From: Halocynthiibacter sp. SDUM655004
GTDB lineage: Bacteria > Pseudomonadota > Alphaproteobacteria > Rhodobacterales > Rhodobacteraceae
Direction of reading: 5' to 3'
Length of the DNA: 64,000 bases
Assembly (NCBI RefSeq): GCF_026015885.1
Contig: NZ_JAPDUG010000003.1
Location: 176,761 to 240,760, forward strand
The position numbers were made by a program, and so were the translations under genes. The notes below the pieces were generated by a model. That model was not told the origin of the DNA and did not search any database. It was given only the letters and a program-made list of their open reading frames with translations. The stretch's first letter is position 1. The number at the start of each line of letters is the position of its first letter. This document shows, in pieces, positions 36,730 to 46,199 of this stretch.

Positions 36730-39492
36730 ATGCCAGACAAGATTTCATTCACCCTTGATGGTCGCGAGGTGGTTGCCGCCGCGGATGAGAGTATTTGGCA
36801 AGTTGCCAAACGCGAAGGTGTCGACATTCCACATCTTTGCCACAAGCCTGCAACCGGTTATGCGCCAGATGGAAACTGCCGCGCTTGTATGGTTGAGGTT
36901 GAGGGCGAGCGCGTATTGGCAGCAAGCTGCGTACGCAAACCAAGTGATGGCATGGTTGTAAACACCCAGACCGCGCGCGCAGAGAAGGCGCGGCGCATGG
37001 TAATGGAGCTTTTGGTTGCTGATCAGCCCGAGCGCGATGCTTCTCATGACAAAAGCAGTGATTTTTGGGCGCAGGCCGAAGCCCAAGGGGTTGCCGAGAG
37101 TCGTTTCCCGAAACTTGAAGAAGCCCGTGTACCTTTGCTTGATAACTCGCATGTTGCGATGAACGTAAACCTTGATGCCTGTATTCAATGCGGGCTGTGT
37201 GTACGGGCCTGCCGCGATGTTCAGGTGAATGATGTATTGGGCATGTCTGGGCGTGGACACGACTCCTATCCGACCTTTGACCTCGCTGATCCGATGGGCG
37301 AAAGCACCTGTGTCGCGTGCGGTGAATGTGTGCAGGCCTGTCCAACTGGGGCGCTCATGCCAGCGACTGTCGTTGATGGTGCGCAGATTGGCGATAGTGC
37401 TGATATCGATCGGGAAGTGAAAAGCGTATGCCCATTTTGTGGTGTGGGCTGTCAGGTATCGCTCAAGGTTAAAGATGAGCGGGTCGTTTTCGTCGAAGGC
37501 ATAGATGGCCCCGCGAACGAAGGGCGATTGTGCGTTAAGGGGCGGTTTGGGTTCGATTATATTCACCACCCGCACCGCCTTACCAAGCCCTTGATCCGCC
37601 GCGAGGACGCGCCCGAAAAAGGCTTGAATGTTGATCCTGCTAATCCGCTGACCCATTTCCGAGAAGCGACTTGGGACGAGGCATTGGACGCCGCTGCCAA
37701 TGGTTTGGCAAAGCTTCGTGAAACCCGTGGCGGTAAGTCAGTTGCGGGATTTGGTAGCGCGAAATGCACCAACGAAGAGGCCTATCTTTTCCAGAAGCTC
37801 ATTCGCCAAGGTTTCGGGCACAACAACGTCGACCATTGTACGCGGCTCTGTCATGCGTCCTCTGTTGCGGCTCTCTTGGAGAATGTCGGCTCCGGCGCTG
37901 TCACCGCGACGTTTAACGAGATTGAAAACGCCGATGTGGCCATTGTGATCGGCTGTAACCCTGCCGAAAACCATCCCGTCGCGGCGACATATTTCAAGCA
38001 ATTCGCCAAACGCGGCGGCAAGCTTATTGTGCTTGATCCGCGCGGGCAGGCGCTCTCTCGGTTTGCCACGCAAATGGTGCAATTCCGGCCAGGTGCGGAT
38101 GTTTCGCTGCTGAATGCGATGATGCAGGTGATCGTCGAAGAGAAGCTATACGACGAGTCCTATATCGCGCGGATGACCGAAAACTGGGAGGCGGAAAAAG
38201 CGCATCTCGCGGCGTTTACGCCCGAAAAAATGGCCGATATTTGCGGTATCGCGCCTGATGAGATCCGTGCCGCTGCCCGCACGTTTGCGCAGGGCAACGC
38301 GGGCATGATTTTCTGGGGCATGGGCGTGAGCCAACACATCCACGGCACCGATAATTCGCGGTGTCTGATTTCGCTGGCGCTCATGACCGGTAATGTCGGT
38401 AAACCTGGCGCTGGGCTTCATCCTTTGCGCGGCCAAAACAATGTGCAGGGCGCTTCGGATGCGGGACTTATCCCGATGTTCCTGCCTGATTACCAGTCCG
38501 TTACTGACGACGGCGTGCGCTCGGCTTTTACGGATGTTTGGAACAGCGGCGATTTTTCAGCGGACAAGGGTCTAACTGTTACGGAAATTGTCGACGATAT
38601 TCATGCGGGCAACACGCGCGGTATGTATATCCTTGGCGAGAATCCAGCCATGTCAGACCCAGATGTGAGCCACGCGCGCGAAGCATTGGCCAAACTGGAG
38701 CATCTTGTGGTGCAGGACATATTCCTGACCGAAACCGCGAACTTTGCTGATGTAATCCTTCCCGCGAGTGCCTTTGCGGAAAAGGCGGGAACAGTGACTA
38801 ACACCAACAGACAAGTGCAAATGGGGCGGCAGGCTATGCAGCCACCAGGTGACGCCAAGGAAGATTGGTGGATCGAGGTCGAGCTTGCCAAACGATTGGG
38901 TCTTGATTGGACTTACACGCACCCGCAAGAGGTGTTTGCCGAAATGGCTATCAATATGCGTAGCCTTGATAACATCACATGGGAGCGCCTTGAGAGCCAA
39001 AACGCAGTCACGTATCCAAGCTTGTCCCACGATGATCCCGGGCAGGCGATTGTCTTTGCGGATGCCTTCCCGCGGGATAACGAGCGCGCAAAGTTTACAC
39101 CCGCTGATGTGATTGCACCGGATGAGTCTCCTGATGCCGAATATCCGATGATCCTCACAACAGGGCGGCAGTTGGAGCATTGGCATACAGGGTCAATGAC
39201 CCGCCGCTCCAAAGTATTGGATTCGGTCGAGCCGGAAGCGAACTGCTCGATCAACCCGAAAACGCTCAAATATCTGGGCGTTGAGGCGGGCGGAATGGTG
39301 CGGCTCACGACGCGGCGCGGAGAGATAACTGTGATGGCGCGGGCGGATCGCACGGTTGCAAAAGATATGGTGTTCCTGCCGTTTGCCTTTGTCGAAGCGG
39401 CGGCAAACATCCTCACAAACCCTGCAATAGACCCTTATGGCAAAATTCCGGAGTTCAAATTCGCGGCGGTTCGGGTCGAGAAGGCGTCTTAG
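36730..39492 (+). CDS. Formate dehydrogenase, alpha (catalytic) subunit, FdsA-like
   Basis: A 920-residue molybdenum (or tungsten) enzyme. Domains in order: a [2Fe-2S] ferredoxin-like domain (Cys motifs HLCHKP and GNCRACMVEVEG), a NuoG-like His/Cys segment, two [4Fe-4S] ferredoxin motifs (CIQCGLCVRACRD and CVACGECVQACPTGAL), the MopB [4Fe-4S] site CPFCGVGCQVSLKV, and the pterin-guanine-dinucleotide domains to the end. The metal ligand is a Cys, not selenocysteine, at about residue 374 in DHCTRLCHASSV. GGGAGTAGAGCG precedes the ATG at 36730. The usual partners FdsB, FdsG, FdsC and FdsD are absent nearby, so the electron acceptor is unclear. The stop overlaps that of the response regulator by four bases. 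Confidence 0.9.
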   Translation: MPDKISFTLDGREVVAAADESIWQVAKREGVDIPHLCHKPATGYAPDGNCRACMVEVEGERVLAASCVRKPSDGMVVNTQTARAEKARRMVMELLVADQPERDASHDKSSDFWAQAEAQGVAESRFPKLEEARVPLLDNSHVAMNVNLDACIQCGLCVRACRDVQVNDVLGMSGRGHDSYPTFDLADPMGESTCVACGECVQACPTGALMPATVVDGAQIGDSADIDREVKSVCPFCGVGCQVSLKVKDERVVFVEGIDGPANEGRLCVKGRFGFDYIHHPHRLTKPLIRREDAPEKGLNVDPANPLTHFREATWDEALDAAANGLAKLRETRGGKSVAGFGSAKCTNEEAYLFQKLIRQGFGHNNVDHCTRLCHASSVAALLENVGSGAVTATFNEIENADVAIVIGCNPAENHPVAATYFKQFAKRGGKLIVLDPRGQALSRFATQMVQFRPGADVSLLNAMMQVIVEEKLYDESYIARMTENWEAEKAHLAAFTPEKMADICGIAPDEIRAAARTFAQGNAGMIFWGMGVSQHIHGTDNSRCLISLALMTGNVGKPGAGLHPLRGQNNVQGASDAGLIPMFLPDYQSVTDDGVRSAFTDVWNSGDFSADKGLTVTEIVDDIHAGNTRGMYILGENPAMSDPDVSHAREALAKLEHLVVQDIFLTETANFADVILPASAFAEKAGTVTNTNRQVQMGRQAMQPPGDAKEDWWIEVELAKRLGLDWTYTHPQEVFAEMAINMRSLDNITWERLESQNAVTYPSLSHDDPGQAIVFADAFPRDNERAKFTPADVIAPDESPDAEYPMILTTGRQLEHWHTGSMTRRSKVLDSVEPEANCSINPKTLKYLGVEAGGMVRLTTRRGEITVMARADRTVAKDMVFLPFAFVEAAANILTNPAIDPYGKIPEFKFAAVRVEKAS

Positions 39493-40190
39493 CTCCAGAC
39501 CACATCACCTAAAAAGATATACCCCGCGCCATAGATTGTTTTGATGAGTTGGGGGTTCTTTGGGTCTTCACGAAGTTTGGTGCGCAGGCGGCTGATGCGC
39601 ACATCCATGGCGCGGTCAAAGCTTTCTCCAGCCGCGCCGCCAAGGCTTTCTTGCATTTGAACTCGTGAAATAAGGCGTTTCGGATTGTTGAGGAACAACC
39701 GCAGGACTTCGCCCTCGGCATGCGAAAAGGGAACTTCGGCGCCCTCGTCATCTATTAGAAGATAGGTTTCAAAATTTGCAGTCCAGCCGGAGAAAATCGC
39801 GGTATCTGATGTGCGGCCAACGGGTTTCACGCTGCGCATTCGCGCACGGACGCGGGCAACAACCTCGGATGGGTCAAATGGTTTGATGATGTAATCATCC
39901 GCGCCAAGCTCAAGGCCGGTGATCTTGTCCTGAACCTGTGCACGACCCGAAATGATGATGATAGAGGCTCCACTCTCAAGCGCCAGTCGATGCACCAGCG
40001 CTAACCCGTCTTTGTCAGGGAGGCCCAGATCAACAAGGCATACTTCTGGGGAGCTTGTTTTAAGCGAAGCCTCAAACTCGGTGGCGCGCGCAAAACTTGC
40101 CGTACGATAGCCCGCTTCTTCCAATGCTTCGGACAGCATGTTGCGAATTTCGGGCTCATCATCGAGAATTGTCACCAAGGGTTTGGTCAT
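39489..40190 (-). CDS. OmpR-family two-component response regulator
   Basis: A 233-residue regulator. The receiver domain has the acidic pair Asp10/Asp11 (TILDDEPEIR), the phosphoacceptor Asp54 (CLVDLGLPDKDG) and the conserved Lys (YIIKPFDPSEVV). The C-terminal winged helix is of the OmpR/PhoB type (SHAEGEVLRLFLNN ... RAMDVRISRLRTKLREDPKN ... IKTIYGAGYIF). It follows the hybrid kinase gene with a four-base overlap, so they are one operon and almost surely a cognate pair. The divergent acyl-CoA synthetase/ABC operon is the most likely target by position. Its own stop overlaps that of the formate dehydrogenase gene, convergently. Confidence 0.92.
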   Translation of the reverse strand: MTKPLVTILDDEPEIRNMLSEALEEAGYRTASFARATEFEASLKTSSPEVCLVDLGLPDKDGLALVHRLALESGASIIIISGRAQVQDKITGLELGADDYIIKPFDPSEVVARVRARMRSVKPVGRTSDTAIFSGWTANFETYLLIDDEGAEVPFSHAEGEVLRLFLNNPKRLISRVQMQESLGGAAGESFDRAMDVRISRLRTKLREDPKNPQLIKTIYGAGYIFLGDVVWS

Positions 40191-42109
40191 GCGGTATCCT
40201 CCGCTGCTAAGAAACTTCCGAGTTCACGACCGTCAAAGGGTTTGCCAATCACCCGATATCGCTGGGCGGCTTCTTGGAAGAGCGGGTCAGACTCGGGTTT
40301 GGAGGTCATGAGGAACGCCGGAACCGTCATGCCCGCATCGGAGAGTCGGTCGAGAAGCGCGATGCCAGTCTCGTTTCCTTTCAACGAGATATCGCTCAAG
40401 ATCATCCCGATTCCAGGCAGCTTCGCCAATTCACACGCTTCGCCAACCGTTTCGGCTTCGATCACTACATGGCCGAGTTCCATAAGCATATCGCGAACAT
40501 TGAGCCGTATTTCCGGCGAGTCTTCTACAAGCAACACCATTGTCGGCTCGGATTGAACGGGAACAGGGCGGCGCGGAAGACGAAGTGTGACGCGGCCTCC
40601 AGAGGCGTGGTTTTCAAGCTCGACCTGACCGCCAGCAAGCTTTGTCAGGTCATAAACCATCGAAAGTCCCAAGCCGGATCCTTCGCCGCCTTTTGTCGTG
40701 AAAAACGGCTCTAATCCACGAGAAAGCGCCTCATTTGAAAACCCTGGCCCCGTGTCGGATACAGAGATCACAAGCCAAGTTTTCGAGACTTCCTTGGCTG
40801 TGACGTGGATTTCGCCGGTCGCTTTTCCAATGGCATCACGCGCGTTCAGAACAAGGTTCAATAGCGAATCTTGAAGGCTGCCAGCATCCAGCAAAAGAGG
40901 TTCGCTAAGCCCAGTGGATTCAGTTTTCAGCGTAACGCCATCTGGTAAGCTCGGCGTTGCGAGTACCGCCAGATCGCGGAGCAGATCGGCAACATTGCAT
41001 GGCGAGGGGTTCATCGAGCGCGGAGCTGACATTTTTCCGATCTTATCAAGCAACACGCCCCCGCGCCGTGCCGCGCCTTGGGTAGCATTCACCAACTCGC
41101 GCGCTTCTTCGGGAAGATCCATGCGCTCCAGACGCGCTTGCATGCCGAGGATGATTGTTAGCAGGTTCGCGAAATCATGCGCCAGCCCAGAGGTCATTTG
41201 AGCGGCAAGCTCTTTCTTGCGCGTTTGGGCAAGAGCCGCGCGGGCCTGTGTTTCCTCTGTTACATCCATGGACAAGATATAGACACCGGTCACATTGCCT
41301 TCGCGAATATCGGGCGTAAATGCGACCCTAATTCGCCTGCCAGAGGTAGAATCCGTAAACTCAAAGACAGAGGCCTCGCCCTTGTAAGCAAGTTCAAGAT
41401 AGGGGCCGGTTTTCTCGAACGCCGCTTCGCCCAATGCCTCTCGCATGTGAAGGCCGAGGATATTGTTTGGGCGGTTTGGTAGCACCGCAGACAGGCGGCG
41501 GTTCGAATAAGTATAAAGCCCGTCAAGATCAAGATGCGCGATATGGGCGGGCATCATCTCTGTGGTGAGGCGTGTTCTGGCCTCCATCGCGGTGAGTTCG
41601 CGTTTGGCTTGCTCCAAGGCAATATTGGTTGCGGCCAATTCTCGGTTGGCCAATGAAAGTTGCTCAGTGTGGCCAAGGACCTGATCCGACAAAGTTTCGG
41701 ATTTTGCTCGCAATAGAGCCTCTTGGCGCTTGATCTGGGTAATGTCTGTATAAACAGCGACCCAGCCACCTTCAGGCAAGGGTGCACCCTCAATCGATAC
41801 GATCTGCCCGTTTGAACGCTGGCGCTCAACGTAGTGAGGCTCAAAAGCCATGGCCGTTCGAACGCGCTCCTTCACGAAGGACTCAATATCTTCCACATCT
41901 CCGTATTCGCCGCGCTCGGTTAGAAAACGGATGGTTTCCGAAAATGATGCTCCGGGGTTCACCAGATGATCAGGCAGGTCGAACATTTCATGGAAACGGG
42001 CATTGCTCACCACAAGGCGCAGGTCCGCATCATAGATCGAAAGCGCCTGTTGAATAAGGTTCAAACCCGCAAGCGTGAACCGTTCAGTGGTGGATTTGGA
42101 GTGTTCCAT
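40187..42109 (-). CDS. Hybrid PAS sensor histidine kinase with C-terminal receiver
   Basis: A 640-residue cytoplasmic sensor without clear membrane helices. Residues about 12-130 form a PAS domain (LSIYDADLRLVVSNARFHEM ... VAVYTDITQIKR), then a coiled coil (about 135-180), a second PAS (about 185-295), the dimerisation domain with the phosphoacceptor His in TSGLAHDFANLLT, and an HATPase with NLVLNARDAI, SDTGPGF and GEGSGLGLSM. The last 120 residues are a receiver (VLLVEDSPEIRL, Asp in ILSDISLKG). No Hpt domain is seen. Being soluble, it likely senses an intracellular ligand. It overlaps the response regulator start by four bases and is divergent from the acyl-CoA synthetase operon (186-base gap). 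Confidence 0.92.
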   Translation of the reverse strand: MEHSKSTTERFTLAGLNLIQQALSIYDADLRLVVSNARFHEMFDLPDHLVNPGASFSETIRFLTERGEYGDVEDIESFVKERVRTAMAFEPHYVERQRSNGQIVSIEGAPLPEGGWVAVYTDITQIKRQEALLRAKSETLSDQVLGHTEQLSLANRELAATNIALEQAKRELTAMEARTRLTTEMMPAHIAHLDLDGLYTYSNRRLSAVLPNRPNNILGLHMREALGEAAFEKTGPYLELAYKGEASVFEFTDSTSGRRIRVAFTPDIREGNVTGVYILSMDVTEETQARAALAQTRKKELAAQMTSGLAHDFANLLTIILGMQARLERMDLPEEARELVNATQGAARRGGVLLDKIGKMSAPRSMNPSPCNVADLLRDLAVLATPSLPDGVTLKTESTGLSEPLLLDAGSLQDSLLNLVLNARDAIGKATGEIHVTAKEVSKTWLVISVSDTGPGFSNEALSRGLEPFFTTKGGEGSGLGLSMVYDLTKLAGGQVELENHASGGRVTLRLPRRPVPVQSEPTMVLLVEDSPEIRLNVRDMLMELGHVVIEAETVGEACELAKLPGIGMILSDISLKGNETGIALLDRLSDAGMTVPAFLMTSKPESDPLFQEAAQRYRVIGKPFDGRELGSFLAAEDTA

Positions 42110-42295
42110 AGCTTTATCGCTACCAGCCGGACTGGCTCTGGGAAAGCTCTTTTGGAGGCTTGTTACAATTCGTTAGATTCCAGAAATAGTCAGGAAAAAA
42201 TTGACCAATAGGAAAATAACACCACGCTAGAACGCAGGCAGAATCGCTTGCGCAATTGTGGCCGCCACGGGAGAGGCGGTGGGGAGGAACGATCA

Positions 42296-44278
42296 TTGGC
42301 TAATACCAACACGGGACACATGGGTGCGGAGACTGACCTACAGTCTATTCCTGCGCTACTTGCCCGAAATGCGGCGAAGTATGGCAATAGACCAGCGTTT
42401 CGCGAGAAAGAATTCGGCATTTGGCAAACGGATACTTGGGCCGAAGTCGCCGAAAAGGTTCGTGATCTTGGTCTTGGCCTAATCAATCTGGGGATTGCAG
42501 AGGGCGACTTTGTTGCAATCATCGGGCGGAACAGACCGAGCCTTTACTGGTCGATGATTGCTGTTCAGTCCGTTGGCGCCATTCCCGTTCCGCTTTATCA
42601 AGACGCCAACGCCGAAGAGATGGCCTATGTCCTTGGCCACTGTGGCGCGCGGTTTGTAATTGCAGGCGATCAGGAGCAGGTCGACAAGGTTATCGAAATT
42701 CAGGAAGGCCTCCACCAGTTCGAGCATATGATCTATCTCGATCCGCGCGGCCTTCGGAAGTACGATCATTCCCGTCTTCACGAATTCGCCCATGTTCTCG
42801 CACAAGGCCGCGCCGCAGCAGACGAATTTAGCCCTGAACTTGAGCGTCGCACGGCGAAGCTGAATTTCGATAGCACCTGCGTCATGCTTTATACGTCGGG
42901 TACGACGGGGAAACCTAAAGGCGTAGTGCTTTCTAATCGCAACATCATCATGAGCTCAAAAGCCTCTGCAGAGTTTGACAGGCTGACGCATGAAGACGAG
43001 GTGCTTGCCTATCTCCCTATGGCTTGGGTCGGCGATTTTATCTTCTCCATCGGACAGGCATCGTGGACAGGCTTCTGCGTTAACTGCCCCGAGAGTGCAG
43101 ACACCATGATGACCGATCTGCGCGAGATCGGGCCGACCTATTATTTCGCCCCGCCCCGCATTTTTGAGACACAGCTCACAAACGTCATGATCCGTATGGA
43201 AGACGCGGGCAAATTCAAGCAGTGGCTCTTTGCGAAGTTTATGGACCACGCCAAAAAGGTCGGGCCGGCGATTCTGGATGGAAAGTCTGTTTCGGGCATG
43301 GATAGGCTCAAATACAAGCTCGGCGAATACCTCATTTACGGTCCCCTCAAAAACACACTCGGCTTTAGCCGCGTTCGCGTTGGATATACTGCGGGTGAGG
43401 CGATCGGGCCGGAGATTTTCGAATTCTATCGCTCGCTTGGGATCAACCTCAAACAGCTTTATGGCCAGACTGAAGCATCTGTGTTCATCACCCAGCAACC
43501 TGATGGCGAAGTGCGCAACGATACTGTTGGTGTTCCAAGCCCCGGTGTTGAAATCCGGATCGCCGATAATGGCGAGGTGTTCTATCGCTCGCCCGGCGTC
43601 TTTGTTGAATACCTGAATAACCCAGACAGCACCGCCGATACGAAAGACAGCGAAGGTTGGGTCGCAACGGGCGACGCGGGCTTTATCGAGAAAAGCTCCG
43701 GCCACTTACGGATTATCGACCGCGCAAAGGACGTTGGCAAAATGGCTTCCGGTGCGATGTTTGCCCCGAAATACGTTGAGAACAAACTCAAGTTCTATCC
43801 GAATATTCTTGAAGCGGTCGTGTTTGGCGCTGGGCGGGAATATTGTACGGCCTTCATCAATATTGATCTGACCGCGGTGGGGAACTGGGCGGAGCGGAAC
43901 AACATCGCGTATGCATCCTATCAAGAACTTGCCGGACATCCGCAGGTTCTCGAAACCATCCGCCAGCATGTTTCCGAAGTGAACAAGAGCGTGGCTCAGG
44001 ATGAGATGCTCTCGGGCTGTCAAATCCATCGCTTCCTTGTGTTGCACAAAGAGCTTGATGCGGATGATGGCGAAATGACCCGCACCCGTAAGGTACGCCG
44101 CCGGATCGTTGAGGAGAAGTTCGATGATTTGATCGGCGCGCTCTATGACGGTTCCGACGAGATCTTTACCAAGACCGAAGTGACCTATGAGGACGGCCGC
44201 AAAGGCGCGATTAGTGCCACGTTGAAACTTCTGGATGCCGAAGTGCAGCCGGTGGCAAAGGGGAGCATGGCAGCATGA
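42296..44278 (+). CDS. AMP-dependent acyl-CoA synthetase (long-chain type)
   Basis: A 660-residue ANL-family ligase that activates a carboxylic acid with ATP and CoA. The P-loop-like motif is LYTSGTTGKPKGVVLS; the A5-type motif is YGQTEASVFIT; WVATGDAGFIEK and the hinge region DRAKDVGKMASG follow; the C-terminal subdomain carries a basic MTRTRKVRRRI in place of the usual catalytic-Lys block seen in short-chain enzymes. Size and order resemble bacterial long-chain acyl-CoA synthetases. The start is a TTG at 42296 behind GGGGAGGAAC, clearly better than other in-frame codons. It opens the operon and overlaps livG by ATGA. The substrate is probably what the transporter brings in. Confidence 0.88.
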   Translation: MANTNTGHMGAETDLQSIPALLARNAAKYGNRPAFREKEFGIWQTDTWAEVAEKVRDLGLGLINLGIAEGDFVAIIGRNRPSLYWSMIAVQSVGAIPVPLYQDANAEEMAYVLGHCGARFVIAGDQEQVDKVIEIQEGLHQFEHMIYLDPRGLRKYDHSRLHEFAHVLAQGRAAADEFSPELERRTAKLNFDSTCVMLYTSGTTGKPKGVVLSNRNIIMSSKASAEFDRLTHEDEVLAYLPMAWVGDFIFSIGQASWTGFCVNCPESADTMMTDLREIGPTYYFAPPRIFETQLTNVMIRMEDAGKFKQWLFAKFMDHAKKVGPAILDGKSVSGMDRLKYKLGEYLIYGPLKNTLGFSRVRVGYTAGEAIGPEIFEFYRSLGINLKQLYGQTEASVFITQQPDGEVRNDTVGVPSPGVEIRIADNGEVFYRSPGVFVEYLNNPDSTADTKDSEGWVATGDAGFIEKSSGHLRIIDRAKDVGKMASGAMFAPKYVENKLKFYPNILEAVVFGAGREYCTAFINIDLTAVGNWAERNNIAYASYQELAGHPQVLETIRQHVSEVNKSVAQDEMLSGCQIHRFLVLHKELDADDGEMTRTRKVRRRIVEEKFDDLIGALYDGSDEIFTKTEVTYEDGRKGAISATLKLLDAEVQPVAKGSMAA

Positions 44279-45093
44279 GCGCCCAAGCAGAAGAATACGT
44301 CACCGAAGATGGCCGCAAAATCGGCGGTGTCATGATGGAGATGAAAAACATCACCCTGCGATTTGGTGGTGTGGTTGCGATCAAAGACATCAGTTTTGAT
44401 ATTCGCGAAGGTGAAATCCGCGCGATCATCGGTCCGAACGGCGCGGGTAAATCAAGCATGCTCAACGTCATCTCGGGGTTTTATAATCCGCAAGAAGGCG
44501 ATGTGATTTTTCGCGGCAAAAAGCGCCCGCAGATGCGGCCATATAAGGTCGCGCAGCAAGGCATCGCGCGGACCTTTCAGAACATCGCGTTGTTCGAGGG
44601 TATGAGCGTTTTGGATAACGTGATGACCGGTCGATTGACCCATATGAAAACTGGCATGTTCGGACAAGCCATGTGGTGGGGCAAGGCGCAGGACGAAGAG
44701 GTTTACAACCGAGAGAAGGTTGAGGAGATCATCGATTTCCTTGAGATTCAGGCCATCCGCAAAACGCCAGTTGGGCGCTTGCCTTATGGCCTCAAGAAAC
44801 GTGTCGAACTCGCCCGCGCATTGGCAGCAGAGCCCAAACTCCTCCTGTTGGACGAGCCGATGGCCGGTATGAACGTCGAGGAAAAAGAGGACATGAGCCG
44901 CTTTATCCTTGATGTGAATGACGAGTTCGGCACCACAATCGCCCTGATCGAACATGATATGGGCGTTGTGATGGACCTGTCGGATCGGGTTGTCGTGATG
45001 GACTACGGCAAGAAGATCGGCGACGGAACGCCCGACGAGGTCCGCAGCAATCAGGAAGTAATCGACGCATATCTGGGGGTGGCACATGACTAA
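44275..45093 (+). CDS. Branched-chain amino acid-type ABC transporter, ATP-binding protein LivG-like
   Basis: A 272-residue LivG-type ATPase of the HAAT family importers. Walker A is GPNGAGKSSML, the signature region reads LPYGLKKRVELARALAAEP (a G-to-K variant of LSGGQ, common in LivG), Walker B is LLLLDEPMAGM and the H-loop LIEHDMG. A 20-residue N-terminal extension precedes the fold. ATGA overlap with the synthetase gene ties transporter and ligase at the translation level. It pairs with a LivF-like ATPase at the far end of the operon. Confidence 0.94.
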   Translation: MSAQAEEYVTEDGRKIGGVMMEMKNITLRFGGVVAIKDISFDIREGEIRAIIGPNGAGKSSMLNVISGFYNPQEGDVIFRGKKRPQMRPYKVAQQGIARTFQNIALFEGMSVLDNVMTGRLTHMKTGMFGQAMWWGKAQDEEVYNREKVEEIIDFLEIQAIRKTPVGRLPYGLKKRVELARALAAEPKLLLLDEPMAGMNVEEKEDMSRFILDVNDEFGTTIALIEHDMGVVMDLSDRVVVMDYGKKIGDGTPDEVRSNQEVIDAYLGVAHD

Positions 45094-45131
45094 AGCTACG
45101 CCACAGAAACACGACATACTGGAGGCCCACA

Positions 45132-46118
45132 ATGCCTGAGCAACTCTTATGGGCCGCTGAGGCTATGATGAACGGTTTGATGGCAGGGGTGCTCTATGCG
45201 CTTGTTGCCCTCGGGTTCGTGCTGATCTTCAAAGCGTCTGGTGTATTTAACTATGCCCAAGGTGTGATGGCGCTGTTCGCCGCGCTCACGCTGGTCGGCA
45301 TCATGGATGGGCAGGTACCATTTGCGCATTTGATCAACGCGGTGTTCGGCACCGAAATTCACCACTTTGGCTGGCACGTTCCGGCAATTTTGGCGATCTT
45401 CCTAACGGGCGTTGTGATGGTCGGGCTGGCCATATTTATCGAGCGGTTCGTGCTACGTCATCTTGTGAACCAGCCTGATATCATCCTGTTTATGGCCACC
45501 ATCGGGCTTGCTTACTTCATGGAAGGCGTTGGAGATCTGATGTGGGGCAGCGAGATCAAGACACTTGATGTTGGCCTGCCGCAGGGGATTTCGGAAACTA
45601 TTGATGAAGCGACCTACAACTGGTTTGGGTACGGCTTCTTTATCGACCGACTAGATATCGTCGCAACGATTATTGCCGCGCTGCTCGTAGCAAGCCTTAC
45701 GATCTTCTCGCAATATTCCAAACAAGGCCGCGCCCTGCGCGCTGTTGCGGATGACCACCAAGCGGCGCTTTCGGTCGGCATTTCTCTGCGCTTTATCTGG
45801 GTTCTGGTCTGGTCGATTGCTGGGTTCGTTGCCCTCGTTGCCGGTATGATGTGGGGCGCAAAATCGGGCGTACAATTCTCGCTATCGCTCATTGCACTCA
45901 AGGCGCTGCCGGTTCTGATGCTCGGCGGGTTTACCTCGATCCCTGGTGCGATCGTCGGCGGGCTGATTATCGGTGTCGGCGAGAAACTGTTCGAGTTCTC
46001 CATCGGCCCGCTTGTTGGCGGCGCAACGGAAAACTGGTTCGCCTATGTGCTGGCGCTGGTGTTCCTTGTCTTCAGACCACAAGGCCTGTTTGGCGAAAAA
46101 ATCATCGAGAGGGTCTAG
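45132..46118 (+). CDS. ABC transporter permease LivH-like
   Basis: A 328-residue inner-membrane permease with about eight helices. Family blocks are NGLMAGVLYALVALGFVLIF at the N-terminus, SGVFNYAQGVMALF, the cytoplasmic loop GRALRAVADDHQAALSVGIS that contacts the ATPases, and KALPVLMLGGFTSIPGAIVG near the end. ACTGGAGGCCC precedes the ATG. It forms the translocation channel with the LivM-like protein encoded 81 bases downstream. Confidence 0.94.
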   Translation: MPEQLLWAAEAMMNGLMAGVLYALVALGFVLIFKASGVFNYAQGVMALFAALTLVGIMDGQVPFAHLINAVFGTEIHHFGWHVPAILAIFLTGVVMVGLAIFIERFVLRHLVNQPDIILFMATIGLAYFMEGVGDLMWGSEIKTLDVGLPQGISETIDEATYNWFGYGFFIDRLDIVATIIAALLVASLTIFSQYSKQGRALRAVADDHQAALSVGISLRFIWVLVWSIAGFVALVAGMMWGAKSGVQFSLSLIALKALPVLMLGGFTSIPGAIVGGLIIGVGEKLFEFSIGPLVGGATENWFAYVLALVFLVFRPQGLFGEKIIERV

Positions 46119-46199
46119 AGCAATGTCAGCACTAAAACAGACCCTAACGTTGGTCAAATCGCCTAAATCATCATCGAATAACATGAAGGGGTGGACCTG

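Noticed and set aside
36730..39492. Selenocysteine at the formate dehydrogenase active site
   Set aside because: The metal ligand codon is TGT (Cys) and no in-frame TGA occurs.
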